The notes below the pieces were generated by a model. That model made no database searches, was not told where the DNA came from, and worked only from the letters and a program-made list of their open reading frames with translations. Positions 7,230 to 15,781 of a DNA stretch of 20,818 nt are shown piece after piece. The translations under genes and the position numbers were made by a program. This DNA is from Candidatus Melainabacteria bacterium (lineage in GTDB: Bacteria; Cyanobacteriota; Vampirovibrionia; Obscuribacterales; Obscuribacteraceae): positions 1 to 20,818 of the forward strand of contig PLXC01000043.1 of assembly GCA_003151275.1 (NCBI GenBank), given 5' to 3'. Position 1 is the first letter of the stretch; each line of letters starts with the position of its first letter.

Positions 7230-9187
7230 TGCCTGAAGCTAAGACCAGTGGCATATTTCTAGCAGTTACAAGTCAGGACTTTCCTGTTCTTGCCACCAAT
7301 ACACTGAAGCGGCAAGGCTGTCGAATTCAAAACATCAACGCGCAGTACCGGCAAATAACGGCTAGCGACATAGAGACTTACCCCGGTCGGAACCGCTGGC
7401 AGTTGAACTATGAAATTACAATCAGTTGGAAAACCGCTTCGAGCCAGAGTGTTGAAGGTATTGAAATAAACTTGTCAGTTAGCGATCGACAAAACTCTTG
7501 GGCCCAGCAATTTTGTCAGAAGCGTCTAAACCTCCTTGTTGAGGGAATTCTAGAAGACTCAAAGATAGAAAAAGAGCCGCCTGAAAAATCCACGCTTTAT
7601 GGCTCGGCGAGATTTGCGACCGAAGACGATCTGCGAAAAGGCGGCTACATAGCTGAAAACATGGATGCTCGCAGATTATTATTAGCGCCCTGGGGCGTCG
7701 ATCAAAAGGAAGTCATTTCTGTACCACGTGCTCAAACGAGTTGGCACGCCCTGGTTTGTGGACCGACGGGGGCAGGCAAGAGCAGCGGGTTTTTCATCCC
7801 TAACTTAATTGGGCGGATTGAAACAAGCGCAATCGTTACTGAGGCGACTGCCGGTTTAGAGCCTGCTGAACTTTATGTGAAAACGGCTGGCTGGCGAGCT
7901 TTTCATGGGCACCGAATTTACTTATTCAATCCATCTGACATGACTTCAACAAGAATAAATCCCATTGATAGTGTACTAAGAGCGCCTGCTCATGAGCGTG
8001 TCGCCGTAGCTGACGGACTGGCTAATCTATTCATCATTAACACAACGCCCTCAGATGCGCAGCGAGGAGACCCTATCTGGGACAAAACGGAGCGCCAATT
8101 ACTGACCGTGTTCATCATGCACGTGGTCGAGACTGATCCTGAATTGAGTCACTTTGGTGCCATCCGGCGCATGTTGGCAGACTCAGAAAAAAACCTCGAA
8201 CGTGAACTGATGAACAGCCCATCATCATATGCGGCTCAGGAGTTTACGGCATTTTGTAAGCACTCTTCCGAGAACTTCAGGCATGGCGCATTTTCAGGAT
8301 TGCTGCAACGGTTGAACCCGTGGACAAGTGAATCCATCGTCAGGTTGACTCAAACCACAGACTTAGATGTAGACGAGCTTAAGCACGAGCTTTTCACCTT
8401 CTATTTGTCTGTGCCTAGTCGCAAAAGTCACCTGAAGCCGATCGCCTCTTTGGTGTTTAACTACCTCATTGACTTGTCACTTGATACTCAGTTCGATCAC
8501 CCTCTCAGTCTGATTCTCGACGAGTTCACTAACTTCGGTTTCATACCTGGAATTGACGAAGCGCTTTCTATAATCAGAAGGCGTGAGCTGTCTTGTGTAC
8601 TCGGAATCCAAGACTACAAGCAGCTTGAGAGTATTTACAAGCGAGACAAGGCGAGCATTATTGTGTCTCAACTCGGCACAAGAATTTTCTTTAGACCTCG
8701 GCAATTGCACACGGCGAAAGAGATCAGCGATGGATTGGGGCATCAGACGATCACAGATGAGCAATTGACCGACACGGGGCATATGCAAACTCGACAGCTT
8801 GGAAGACCCTTGTTGACTGCCTCTGAGCTTATGGAGCTGAAACCAAACGAAGTTTTGATAATGACACCGACGACGCCGCCGCTATTATGTGAGCGATTCA
8901 CTTATGAAACATTCGGGGTGCCACCTGGTTTTGAGCCGCCTGCTAGAGCTGCACATCCAATACTGGAAGACTATGTTGGCGGGCGCAAGAGATCCTTAGA
9001 CCGCCCCGAAGAGCCAGTAGTAGCCGCAGAACCCGAGCATCAGAGAACGGCAACTGTGTCCGTTGAGTTGGATGAAGAATCAGATGAAACAACCGAGAAC
9101 GCTCAGCCAGCCGCTGTGGATGAAGTGGAGCAAGTTGTGGAGCCCGTCAAAATCTTAGAAGACCAAGACGAGTTTTACATTCCATAG
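7229..9187 (+). CDS. TraG/VirD4-type coupling ATPase without TM anchor
   Basis: A 652-residue type IV coupling protein, the ATPase that hands the relaxase-DNA complex to a secretion channel. Walker A is GPTGAGKSS at residues 178-186, Walker B is LILDEFTNFG near 428-437, and GIQDYKQLESIY and IVSQLGTRIFFRP are typical downstream blocks. The ATG at 7229 follows AGGG by eight bases and overlaps the relaxase stop; a GTG three codons earlier is less likely. The N-terminal ~150 residues contain no transmembrane helices and instead look like a soluble alpha/beta domain. The C-terminal ~90 residues are an acidic, probably disordered tail. No channel genes are nearby, so it must use a channel encoded elsewhere. 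Confidence 0.9.
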   Translation: MPEAKTSGIFLAVTSQDFPVLATNTLKRQGCRIQNINAQYRQITASDIETYPGRNRWQLNYEITISWKTASSQSVEGIEINLSVSDRQNSWAQQFCQKRLNLLVEGILEDSKIEKEPPEKSTLYGSARFATEDDLRKGGYIAENMDARRLLLAPWGVDQKEVISVPRAQTSWHALVCGPTGAGKSSGFFIPNLIGRIETSAIVTEATAGLEPAELYVKTAGWRAFHGHRIYLFNPSDMTSTRINPIDSVLRAPAHERVAVADGLANLFIINTTPSDAQRGDPIWDKTERQLLTVFIMHVVETDPELSHFGAIRRMLADSEKNLERELMNSPSSYAAQEFTAFCKHSSENFRHGAFSGLLQRLNPWTSESIVRLTQTTDLDVDELKHELFTFYLSVPSRKSHLKPIASLVFNYLIDLSLDTQFDHPLSLILDEFTNFGFIPGIDEALSIIRRRELSCVLGIQDYKQLESIYKRDKASIIVSQLGTRIFFRPRQLHTAKEISDGLGHQTITDEQLTDTGHMQTRQLGRPLLTASELMELKPNEVLIMTPTTPPLLCERFTYETFGVPPGFEPPARAAHPILEDYVGGRKRSLDRPEEPVVAAEPEHQRTATVSVELDEESDETTENAQPAAVDEVEQVVEPVKILEDQDEFYIP

Positions 9188-9193
9188 CTAATA

Positions 9194-9235
9194 GGCACGG
9201 AGATAGCGAAGCTGTCACAGGCAAAGTGCAAACAG
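9194..9235 (+). repeat. Dispersed ~40-bp direct repeat, copy A
   Basis: This matches 12570-12614. The core GATAGCGAAGCTGTCAC (9202-9218) is identical, and the flanks GGCRCGGR and GCAAWGTGCAAA are near-identical. The core folds as GATAGC-GAA-GCTGTC with one G-U pair. The two copies bracket the prepilin operon. Confidence 0.75.
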
Positions 9236-9300
9236 AAGATGCCACCACTATTGATGACGAGCCCTACATATCATAAGTGCTGAAGCGATGAAGATCTTCG

Positions 9301-10983
9301 CTAATTTGTACTGCCTGGGTTGAATTCTTGCCAGGTTACTGGTTGCCAACCCTGAATGACCGGACCATTCGGTCCTAACTGATATTGCAGTCCGGACGTT
9401 TGGTTCGCGTTAAACGCTGACTGTATATCAGTGGGGGACCAATTGGAACCGGGACCAGCCGATGGAGGGGTTTTGGAGTTGATCGCTAAGTCGGTATAAA
9501 GGTTCATAATACCCGTCATAGTGGCATTAATTGAGCCACCAATCATGGCACCATTGAATGTGCCATTGCCTTTGATAGAGACGGGCGCATTTGGTGCATA
9601 AATAAGTCCATTGAAGTTTGAGCCAACGTTTAGAGTTACGCCTTTGGTTCCTTCGTAATAAATTTGCAGGTTTCTAGCATCACTACTTTGGATTGATAGC
9701 TTGCTGGTATCGATATATACAGCCTGCCCGGTTCCAGGATCTTCGACAAAGATCTTAACGGGCGCGCTCGCATTCTTTATCACGACTGGACTACTACTCA
9801 ATACACCGGTTGTGTCAAGTCCCGCAGTCGACCAATCGCCAGGTTTTATGGGAGTCGACGATCCAGACAAATTGGATAATGAAGGTAATGAAAGCATACT
9901 GGATGTCGATTCCGGCGTGGGTGCCACTGAATTTTGTTGTGCACTTATGTTTGCCGCCGGATTCGTATTATTCAAACCCGAACGGCTGGTGCTGCCGTTT
10001 ACAATATCAGCGTTGGCAAGAACATTGCCCCCGGGGTTGTTTCCAGGTGGCGCATTAACAGTCGAGTCTTGGACACCGTTCGTGAGTAATCGGCCCCCAA
10101 CATTGCCACCTGGCAGAAAAGCTACCGGGTTCGATCCAGAAGCATTACTTAGAACGTTTAGGTCGCCTAATATCGTTGCGCCAGTGGAGATGCTTGACAA
10201 AGTATTAGACGTGACATTTAGGTTGTAGGCGGTGTATTGAGAAGGTTTACCCGGATTGACCGTATAAATCGACGGTTCTAAGGCATTCTGGGAATTTATG
10301 CCCTGCACACTGAGAGGGCCACCCTGAGGAGCAATAGTTAAAGCGCCATTGGAAAATAACGGCAGATTGAAATAACTTTGCGTTGTTGTCGAGCCAATAA
10401 CCGGGAGACCTAACCCGTTGGGCTGCGGATCGAATCGGGCTTTTAAGATAACGCGTATTGTCCTTGAGTAAACACCATTAGTCGCAGTACTCTCAACGAC
10501 CCTAAATCCGCCAGTAGACGTGCCTGAAAAAATTGTTTGAGGTTTTGCCCAAGGGCTAGTAGTACTTCTATTCGGGTCGAGAGTTGGTGAATAGATGGAA
10601 GAATTTGCTTGTAAGTATGACCAATTAGAAGCAGCCTGAATCTGAGTGACTTTTATTTTGACTGTCACATTCGGAATTCCTGGAGTTGGAGTTCCTCCAT
10701 TGATTCCGGTTGCCTGCAATTCAGATAGTGGCAGATCAGTTGTTTTTGGCGGAGCATTTGGAGCCGGATCAAGAGAGCAAGGATAAGTTGAATTGAACTG
10801 ATTGATGGAATAATCAGCTCCTATCTCGGCTGCGTTGCGTAATGCCTCTACCCATTTGTTGGCTGAGGTGCTTCTTACAGCCGACGTCACAATCGCAGCC
10901 AGTGCAAGTAAAAAAATTATTGAAAACATTCCAATCACAAGAACGCTTATTAGTGCTGCACCGTTATCTTTTCTAATATTCAT
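9301..10983 (-). CDS. PilX-like prepilin with long extracellular domain
   Basis: A 560-residue protein with a class III signal-like N-terminus. A short basic leader, MNIRKDNG, is followed by AALISVLVIGMFSIIFLLALAAIV as the hydrophobic stem. Position +5 is Ser rather than Glu, as in PilX/GspK-type minor pilins. The rest is a long Asn/Ser/Thr/Pro/Gly-rich exported region. Late repeats such as VSIKGNGTFNGAMIGGSINATMTGIMN look like a beta-solenoid or adhesive domain. It is the last gene of the operon; its ATG overlaps the previous gene's stop by 11 bp. It probably sits in or at the tip of a type IV-like pilus or pseudopilus; the cargo or ligand is unknown. Confidence 0.8.
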   Translation of the reverse strand: MNIRKDNGAALISVLVIGMFSIIFLLALAAIVTSAVRSTSANKWVEALRNAAEIGADYSINQFNSTYPCSLDPAPNAPPKTTDLPLSELQATGINGGTPTPGIPNVTVKIKVTQIQAASNWSYLQANSSIYSPTLDPNRSTTSPWAKPQTIFSGTSTGGFRVVESTATNGVYSRTIRVILKARFDPQPNGLGLPVIGSTTTQSYFNLPLFSNGALTIAPQGGPLSVQGINSQNALEPSIYTVNPGKPSQYTAYNLNVTSNTLSSISTGATILGDLNVLSNASGSNPVAFLPGGNVGGRLLTNGVQDSTVNAPPGNNPGGNVLANADIVNGSTSRSGLNNTNPAANISAQQNSVAPTPESTSSMLSLPSLSNLSGSSTPIKPGDWSTAGLDTTGVLSSSPVVIKNASAPVKIFVEDPGTGQAVYIDTSKLSIQSSDARNLQIYYEGTKGVTLNVGSNFNGLIYAPNAPVSIKGNGTFNGAMIGGSINATMTGIMNLYTDLAINSKTPPSAGPGSNWSPTDIQSAFNANQTSGLQYQLGPNGPVIQGWQPVTWQEFNPGSTN

Positions 10984-11833
10984 TGGTCAACCTAAGATTA
11001 CGGCTTGTTCTCAAATAAAATTCGATGTGGCCTGCGGTAATTTCTAGATTCGCTCCTGTTGTAGTTGAGGGTACTCGCGCTTCAATATTTACTGAAACAC
11101 CCACAGCCTGGGCTGTGGTGGGACTGGTTATAACCGTGGATCCAGTCGAACTATTGAGGTATTGGAATACTGCTGGAGCGTTAGTGTTTGATGGATCCAT
11201 AGGACCCACAATGCCAGTGAGAACTGTTTGTGGTGCATTCAAGGGCGGTCGCAGCGTCGATCCAGCAATCGTTGGACTCCCGGAGAATCGCGCGACTTGC
11301 AAAATGAACTGTCCTAGATTGCTACTATCTGGAACGATCTGATAGACGACTGTATCCACATATTCCATTGGATAAGATGGTACACCTGACGCGATGCTGT
11401 CTTTTGACAATCTGAGGGGAAAACCGTTCAAAGGGTTCTGCGAATTAATTGGATCCTGAAAAACTGCGGGCTGTTGGATGATGAGAGTTTGCGGTCCCAG
11501 CTGATACGGCTGTGCGGGCCATGGACTAGATGGCCAACCACCAATAGGTGCCAAGTTCGAAGGATCGTTTGGATTACTTATATCTGGGAAAGTTCCGTGG
11601 TTCGAGATCGAATAAATATTTCCTATCATCCGTCCCATTCGTACATCCTCGCCGATGCGGCGAATAGCCCGAGAACAGCCGACTTGACCGTCAACTTTGT
11701 TTGTCAGCTTCGTGGATGCATACGTGTTCAGCGATACTAATTCACCAATTACGGCCAGAGTATAACCAATGAGTATGGCGGATACGACAAGCTCGGTTAT
11801 TGTCAGACCTGACTGTGAGCGAGTTACTACCAA
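10973..11833 (-). CDS. PilW-like type IV prepilin
   Basis: A 286-residue prepilin-like protein. The leader MVVTRSQSG is cleaved before LTITELVVSAILIGYTLAVIG, with the hallmark Glu at +5 (E14) and a hydrophobic stem. The exported part is Asn/Pro/Ser-rich with no catalytic motif. The start is a TTG at 11833, preceded by GGGGAG at seven-base spacing. It overlaps the end of the upstream prepilin gene (in TTTTGGTAG), so translation is coupled. Order and size match PilW between PilV and PilX in minor-pilin operons. A prepilin peptidase and assembly ATPase are not in the window and must be supplied elsewhere. Confidence 0.82.
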   Translation of the reverse strand: MVVTRSQSGLTITELVVSAILIGYTLAVIGELVSLNTYASTKLTNKVDGQVGCSRAIRRIGEDVRMGRMIGNIYSISNHGTFPDISNPNDPSNLAPIGGWPSSPWPAQPYQLGPQTLIIQQPAVFQDPINSQNPLNGFPLRLSKDSIASGVPSYPMEYVDTVVYQIVPDSSNLGQFILQVARFSGSPTIAGSTLRPPLNAPQTVLTGIVGPMDPSNTNAPAVFQYLNSSTGSTVITSPTTAQAVGVSVNIEARVPSTTTGANLEITAGHIEFYLRTSRNLRLTNEY

Positions 11834-12336
11834 AAATTTGCTCCCCGTTGATGCAATGTCGTCATTGTTTCCACAGTTTTCGTGACTTGGTTCTGGCTAT
11901 CTCCCCATGTGACGGTTACAACTGCGTTTAATGAATTCGGATCTGTAGCATTTTCAATGTCTAGCACAACCGAGCCAGGAAATTTATTGCCAGTTGATTT
12001 AGACGTCCAGATGAGGGAGCCAATATTTAAACCCACTGGCAAAGGGTGTCCAGCTGGAGCTACCTCTCCGGCATTCGTGCTGTTTACTAATAATGGATAG
12101 GTTCCAACCTGTAATTGACTGAAGTTCACGGCTTTAATTGAATCCAAGACCGTTTGCGCTATCAGGGTGGCGGCTTGTTGATTGCCGTTGCTTGATGTTA
12201 CCCGCATAGTTTGCGTTAACGTCTGCAATAAGACAAACGCAAGCAGTGCTCCAAGCAATAGAGCCACAAGCGTTTCTACCAGGTAGATGCCGCTGCTTTT
12301 TCTGATTTTTTTTGTTGTGCGATATTTTCGTCTCAT
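11827..12336 (-). CDS. PilV-like type IV prepilin
   Basis: A 169-residue prepilin-like protein. A basic leader ends KSSG, followed by IYLVETLVALLLGALLAFVL with Glu at +5 (E21). I chose the ATG at 12336 because the leader then has normal length and an AGAGGG tract lies upstream, though at a longish 11 bases; a longer open frame to 12507 would put 57 unrelated residues before it. The mature domain (about 130 residues) includes ATLIAQTVLDSIKAVNF, typical of PilV/GspI-like minor pilins. First gene of the three-gene operon. Confidence 0.82.
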   Translation of the reverse strand: MRRKYRTTKKIRKSSGIYLVETLVALLLGALLAFVLLQTLTQTMRVTSSNGNQQAATLIAQTVLDSIKAVNFSQLQVGTYPLLVNSTNAGEVAPAGHPLPVGLNIGSLIWTSKSTGNKFPGSVVLDIENATDPNSLNAVVTVTWGDSQNQVTKTVETMTTLHQRGANFW

Positions 12337-12569
12337 GATGCTATTGTCCCTCTTCGAACCTTGTGTAGGGAAGCTACGATAAGAGGCAAAAAGCTGAAAT
12401 CGCAGACAGGGTAAACATGTTCGGCTTCGATTTTTGCTCAATTCTTTATAAAACAGCTTGGTCTGTCGTCTCAGTTGCCTCAAGGCGTGAAGACGGCTGT
12501 CCTGCAAGCTTCTTGGGCGTAGCCGAAAGCGGACAAAACCCGCAAAAACTTAAACGCAGCCAGATCACT

Positions 12570-12614
12570 GGCGCGGGGATAGCGAAGCTGTCACCAGGGG
12601 CAATGTGCAAAAAC
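12570..12614 (+). repeat. Dispersed ~40-bp direct repeat, copy B
   Basis: Partner of 9194-9235 in the same orientation, with an identical 17-bp core at 12578-12594. It lies upstream of the prepilin operon, so the operon plus leader is flanked by direct repeats 3.4 kb apart. Confidence 0.75.
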
Positions 12615-12907
12615 GTCCGAGGTGCTATTACCCGATTCTGAACGAGGCAAAGAAGGAAGTAGAGAACCGAGGGTGCGCGCCTTGCCCAGGCGCTGAGGTT
12701 ACCCACCCACCACCCTACAGGATAGATTAAAAAGTCTTTTACGAGTTTGGAAAAGACGTCTGATAAGTTTTGGAATTGGCGAAATCACCGTCTGTAGTAC
12801 TACCCCAAAAATGCTTATTGAGAAAGTGCGGAGAGAAAGCGCTCTCTGGGTAAATCTTAAAAGCTTGGCGTGGTCATGCTTTTCGGGTTTGCGCAGAGTG
12901 GAACGAA

Positions 12908-12933
12908 ACATAATAGTCCATTATCGGACGTGG
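12908..12933. promoter_or_regulatory. Dyad motif, copy 1 (ACATAATA...ATTATC)
   Basis: This matches 13520-13545 at 22 of 26 positions. The ATAAT/ATTAT arms form a short dyad, followed by GAC-TGG. It lies just past the 3' end of the gene at 12950. It may be an operator or recombination-type site; the function is not established. Confidence 0.4.
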
Positions 12934-12949
12934 TTATTTTGGCGATGTG

Positions 12950-13405
12950 TTAGTCACGCTCCGGTACTGGATTCCAACGAATGTTATCGATCCAGTTTCG
13001 GAGGTTAGCTTCACCGTACTGGTGATGCGGATTCGGTGATGGATAAAGAGGGATCGCGTTGCCTGACTGAGCTTTATGTCCGTACTCTGGTCGAGCCTCA
13101 ATACCTTGCTCGGGTCGGGCAGGAAGGACGGGCACATAGCCACTACTGGCGGAGTGCACTTCAAGAGAAAAGTCATCTACTGCAAGTGGTTTGGCTGCGC
13201 AGTAAGCTCGAAATAGCATAAGAGCTGGAATTACATGATTGAGCCAATCTTCGACAGGTTGGCCCAACGTCCCGAGTCGCGGATAGCGATAGGCAGTCGA
13301 ACCAATGCTCTGCCAACCCAATCGATGAAAGGCACTTTTCAAATAAGCATGATCATTAGGCGCGATATGTTCGTTGTTCAAGTCGAAAGTCAGTATTACT
13401 GGCAT
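12950..13405 (-). CDS. Uncharacterised 151-residue protein
   Basis: The ATG at 13405 follows GAGGTG closely; an upstream GTG would add two residues. The N-terminus MPVILTFDLNNEHIAPNDHAYL, a beta strand then an alpha helix followed by another predicted strand (SIGSTAYRYP), would suit a small alpha/beta (ferredoxin-like) fold. The C-terminal half is rich in Pro, Gly, His and Asn (PNPHHQYGEANLRNWIDNIRWNPVPE). No family is recognised. Coding-like composition and the ribosome site support it as a real gene. A repeated dyad motif lies on each side. Confidence 0.6.
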   Translation of the reverse strand: MPVILTFDLNNEHIAPNDHAYLKSAFHRLGWQSIGSTAYRYPRLGTLGQPVEDWLNHVIPALMLFRAYCAAKPLAVDDFSLEVHSASSGYVPVLPARPEQGIEARPEYGHKAQSGNAIPLYPSPNPHHQYGEANLRNWIDNIRWNPVPERD

Positions 13406-13519
13406 AAACACCTCGGCAATTTATTTCGCTAAGTGTAGCGGATTGCGATTAGGGTTAAGGGAGCAAGTCTCAAAAGAATCGCCCAGTAGTCTTTTGCAGC
13501 CTCTGACGGCCCGAATAAT

Positions 13520-13545
13520 ACATAATATTCTATTATCAGACCTGG
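13520..13545. promoter_or_regulatory. Dyad motif, copy 2, in divergent promoter region
   Basis: ACATAATATTCTATTATC with GAC-TGG behind it, the partner of 12908-12933. It lies in the 237-bp gap between the leftward gene starting at 13405 and the rightward TPR gene at 13643, where promoters for both should be. TAATATTCTATTA is a clean 5-bp-arm dyad. Confidence 0.45.
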
Positions 13546-13642
13546 CATTATTCAGAATACAAATTACATTAACGGGCAGTGGATGAGGTAATCTATCGCT
13601 TTCGGTATCCCCATAACCCATCAACGCACCAGGGGTAAACAG

Positions 13643-15073
13643 ATGCACACCATGATTTCAAAAGTCGTAGGGCTTTCTTTGATCACATTGGGTGCCTGTG
13701 GGATTCCAGCAATTGCACAACCAACTAGTTGGACGACTTTAAATAACCAAGCTAAGGGCGCCTTTCAACAGGGAGATTTCATAGCTGCAGAAAAGAACTT
13801 CACGCTGGCGTTATCCGAAGCGAAAAAGTCTGCTCCTAATTCCGTTTGGTTGGCACTTAGTTTGAATAATTTAGGCAATTTCTATTGTGCGCAAAGCAAA
13901 TACAGTAAAGCGGAGCCACTATTTCAGGAAGCTCTCGCTCTACTAAAAACATTGACTGGTCAAAACAGCATCATGGTTGCATCAGCACTTAATAGTCTTG
14001 GTAATGCGTATCTCGGCGAAGGAAAGTACAAAGATGCAGAGCAGGTATACAAAACAGCCTTGTCAATCGCTGAGAAGTCAAATAATTCTGACACTATCGC
14101 ATTGCAGGCGTTGAATTGTTTGACAGTAGTGAGTCTAAAAGAAGGTCGATATGCCGAGGCCAAGGTTTCTGGACAACGGGCCTTGAACCTGGTCGAGTCT
14201 AAGTCTTCACTCGATGTGGATGCTTCTTCCGCAACATACAATCAAATGTCAGCGATCTATGAACACGAGCGAGAATTTCAAAAGTCTGAATCTATGGCTC
14301 TAAAGTCCTTAGCTCTAGACGAAAAACGGTATGGTCCAAATCATCCTCTTCTCGCATCCGAACTGAATAATCTGGGTCGTATCAAAGAGGAAGAAGGCCA
14401 CTTAGACGATGCATTGGCTTTCTATCAACGAGCACTAAAAATCTGTGAACGAACTGGTATCAATAATCACGGTTCCTTGCTGTCCGCGAACAATCTTGCT
14501 TTGCTATCTGCGAAGGTCGGAAAAAGTGCAAATTCTGAACAAATGCTTTTAGACTCACTTGCTTCAATGGAAAAACTGCTAGGTCCGAATCATCCGGACG
14601 TCGCTAAAGTCAAACTCAACTTGGGCGTCCTATGCGTACAAACCGGACGTCTCGACGAAGGTTGCAAGCTGTTGAAAGAGGCTCTTGTTATTGCAGACAA
14701 CGCCAAAGATCCACCTCTTGAAGATTTAGCGGTGGCAACTAATGACCTGGGATACGCATATTTTACTCAGAAGAAGTACCAATCTGCTTTAGAGCTGTAT
14801 GCACGCTCTCTGACATTGCGAGAAAAAGTATACGGGCCAAACCATCCATCTACAGCTGTAGTGTTAAGTAATCTCGGATACGCCTATGCTGCAACAGGTC
14901 AGTTAAGCGATGCTGAAAATTCCTTACAAAGAGCAATAACCATTTTCGAAAAATCACCGGAAAACCGACAGCATCTAAAGGAGTGCTATACACACTACTC
15001 TGAGCTTTTGACCGCTGAAGGAAAAATCGAACAAGCTAAGTCCATCGAAAGCAAAATATCGGCTCTGAATTAG
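13643..15073 (+). CDS. Secreted TPR-repeat protein (kinesin-light-chain type)
   Basis: A 476-residue protein. The first ATG has AGGGG seven bases upstream. The N-terminal 26 residues form a Sec signal peptide ending AIA-QPTSW; the C in GACGIPA is not in a good lipobox. About nine or ten tetratricopeptide units of 34-42 residues then fill the protein, with clear cases such as ALSLNNLGNFYCAQSKYSKAE and AVVLSNLGYAYAATGQLSDAE. YGPNHP/LGPNHP spacers recur three times, as in kinesin light chain-type TPRs. It is probably a periplasmic or extracellular protein-binding scaffold; the partner is unknown. No enzyme domain is attached. Confidence 0.85.
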   Translation: MHTMISKVVGLSLITLGACGIPAIAQPTSWTTLNNQAKGAFQQGDFIAAEKNFTLALSEAKKSAPNSVWLALSLNNLGNFYCAQSKYSKAEPLFQEALALLKTLTGQNSIMVASALNSLGNAYLGEGKYKDAEQVYKTALSIAEKSNNSDTIALQALNCLTVVSLKEGRYAEAKVSGQRALNLVESKSSLDVDASSATYNQMSAIYEHEREFQKSESMALKSLALDEKRYGPNHPLLASELNNLGRIKEEEGHLDDALAFYQRALKICERTGINNHGSLLSANNLALLSAKVGKSANSEQMLLDSLASMEKLLGPNHPDVAKVKLNLGVLCVQTGRLDEGCKLLKEALVIADNAKDPPLEDLAVATNDLGYAYFTQKKYQSALELYARSLTLREKVYGPNHPSTAVVLSNLGYAYAATGQLSDAENSLQRAITIFEKSPENRQHLKECYTHYSELLTAEGKIEQAKSIESKISALN

Positions 15074-15127
15074 AACACTTTTTATCGCAGAAATCCGGGA
15101 AAAATCAACAATCTAGTAAGAGCTGCA

Positions 15128-15694
15128 TTATTCTCTGTCGTATAGCGCCCGGGTCTTTCCTTCCACAAAATAGAACATGTTGTCGGAGCCTGTTTTCACT
15201 CGTGCACCATGTTTGAAAGCCAACTCGCAAATAGGTGTTAGCTCTGTTAACGATCCTTTCGACGCTTCAACAAAATCGTAAATTTCAGACTTCTTCAAAT
15301 GTAGGTTTTTTCGCTGGCTTAGCAGCATTTCTTCTAAAACGTCCGGCTCTACTGTTCCTGCTGTATCGCGCCCAACAAGCAGATGCGCCAAAAGTGCATA
15401 CATTCGTGGGATTTGATAAAAACGATCCGATAGTCGCCTTGACTCAACTGTCCACGGTATGTAGACAACAAAACCCAAAATGCTTAAAAACACACTGACT
15501 AAGAGTATTGGTAATGATTTCACTGACATTATTAGTCCGCCAAGCCAGAGAAGCGGCGCTAAGATAACCAACAACGGCTTTAACCTGGTTGTTCGTTGAC
15601 TGAAGTTGAAGTCCATTGTCCGTGCCGGATCGGAATCTGCTTTAAGCCAGGCAGTAATTACAATCCCGCCAGCAACTAAAATCCAGCAAATCAT
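15128..15694 (-). CDS. Three-TM membrane protein with cytoplasmic tail
   Basis: A 188-residue protein. AAGGTGAG stands just before the ATG. Hydrophobic segments are near residues 1-17, 40-57 and 61-80. A soluble tail of about 105 residues with mixed helix follows; its part ELTPICELAFKHGARVKTGSDNMFYFVEGKTRALYD has a small strand-turn look. I recognise no family. It converges on the TPR gene with a 54-bp gap containing no clear terminator. Confidence 0.7.
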   Translation of the reverse strand: MICWILVAGGIVITAWLKADSDPARTMDFNFSQRTTRLKPLLVILAPLLWLGGLIMSVKSLPILLVSVFLSILGFVVYIPWTVESRRLSDRFYQIPRMYALLAHLLVGRDTAGTVEPDVLEEMLLSQRKNLHLKKSEIYDFVEASKGSLTELTPICELAFKHGARVKTGSDNMFYFVEGKTRALYDRE

Positions 15695-15781
15695 TCAAGC
15701 TCACCTTTGTGCACAAAACCTAGTCGAAACGCTACTTATCAGTGATGTCCTTGGTATTTGTCAGGTTATGGTGCCTTTTGC

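Larger units (their letters stand above)
12337..12949. other. 613-bp gap: prepilin operon leader and repeats
   Basis: I see no convincing gene here. The open frames (for example 12699-12911, leftward) lack ribosome sites and protein-like character. The stretch should hold the leftward promoter of the prepilin operon, one copy of the dispersed direct repeat (12570-12614) and one copy of a dyad motif (12908-12933). Decayed remnants are possible but not demonstrable by eye. Confidence 0.5.

Noticed and set aside
9701..10228. 175-codon open frame on the + strand
   Set aside because: Antisense to the PilX-like gene with no ribosome site; the opposite frame has a clear prepilin N-terminus.
12699..12911. 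70-codon leftward frame as a gene
   Set aside because: No ribosome site and no recognisable domain; composition looks like non-coding sequence.
12950..13405. Calling the orphan protein a Cas2 or VapD-like nuclease
   Set aside because: Only the first strand-helix pattern is similar; no conserved catalytic residues or neighbouring cas/toxin-antitoxin genes are seen.
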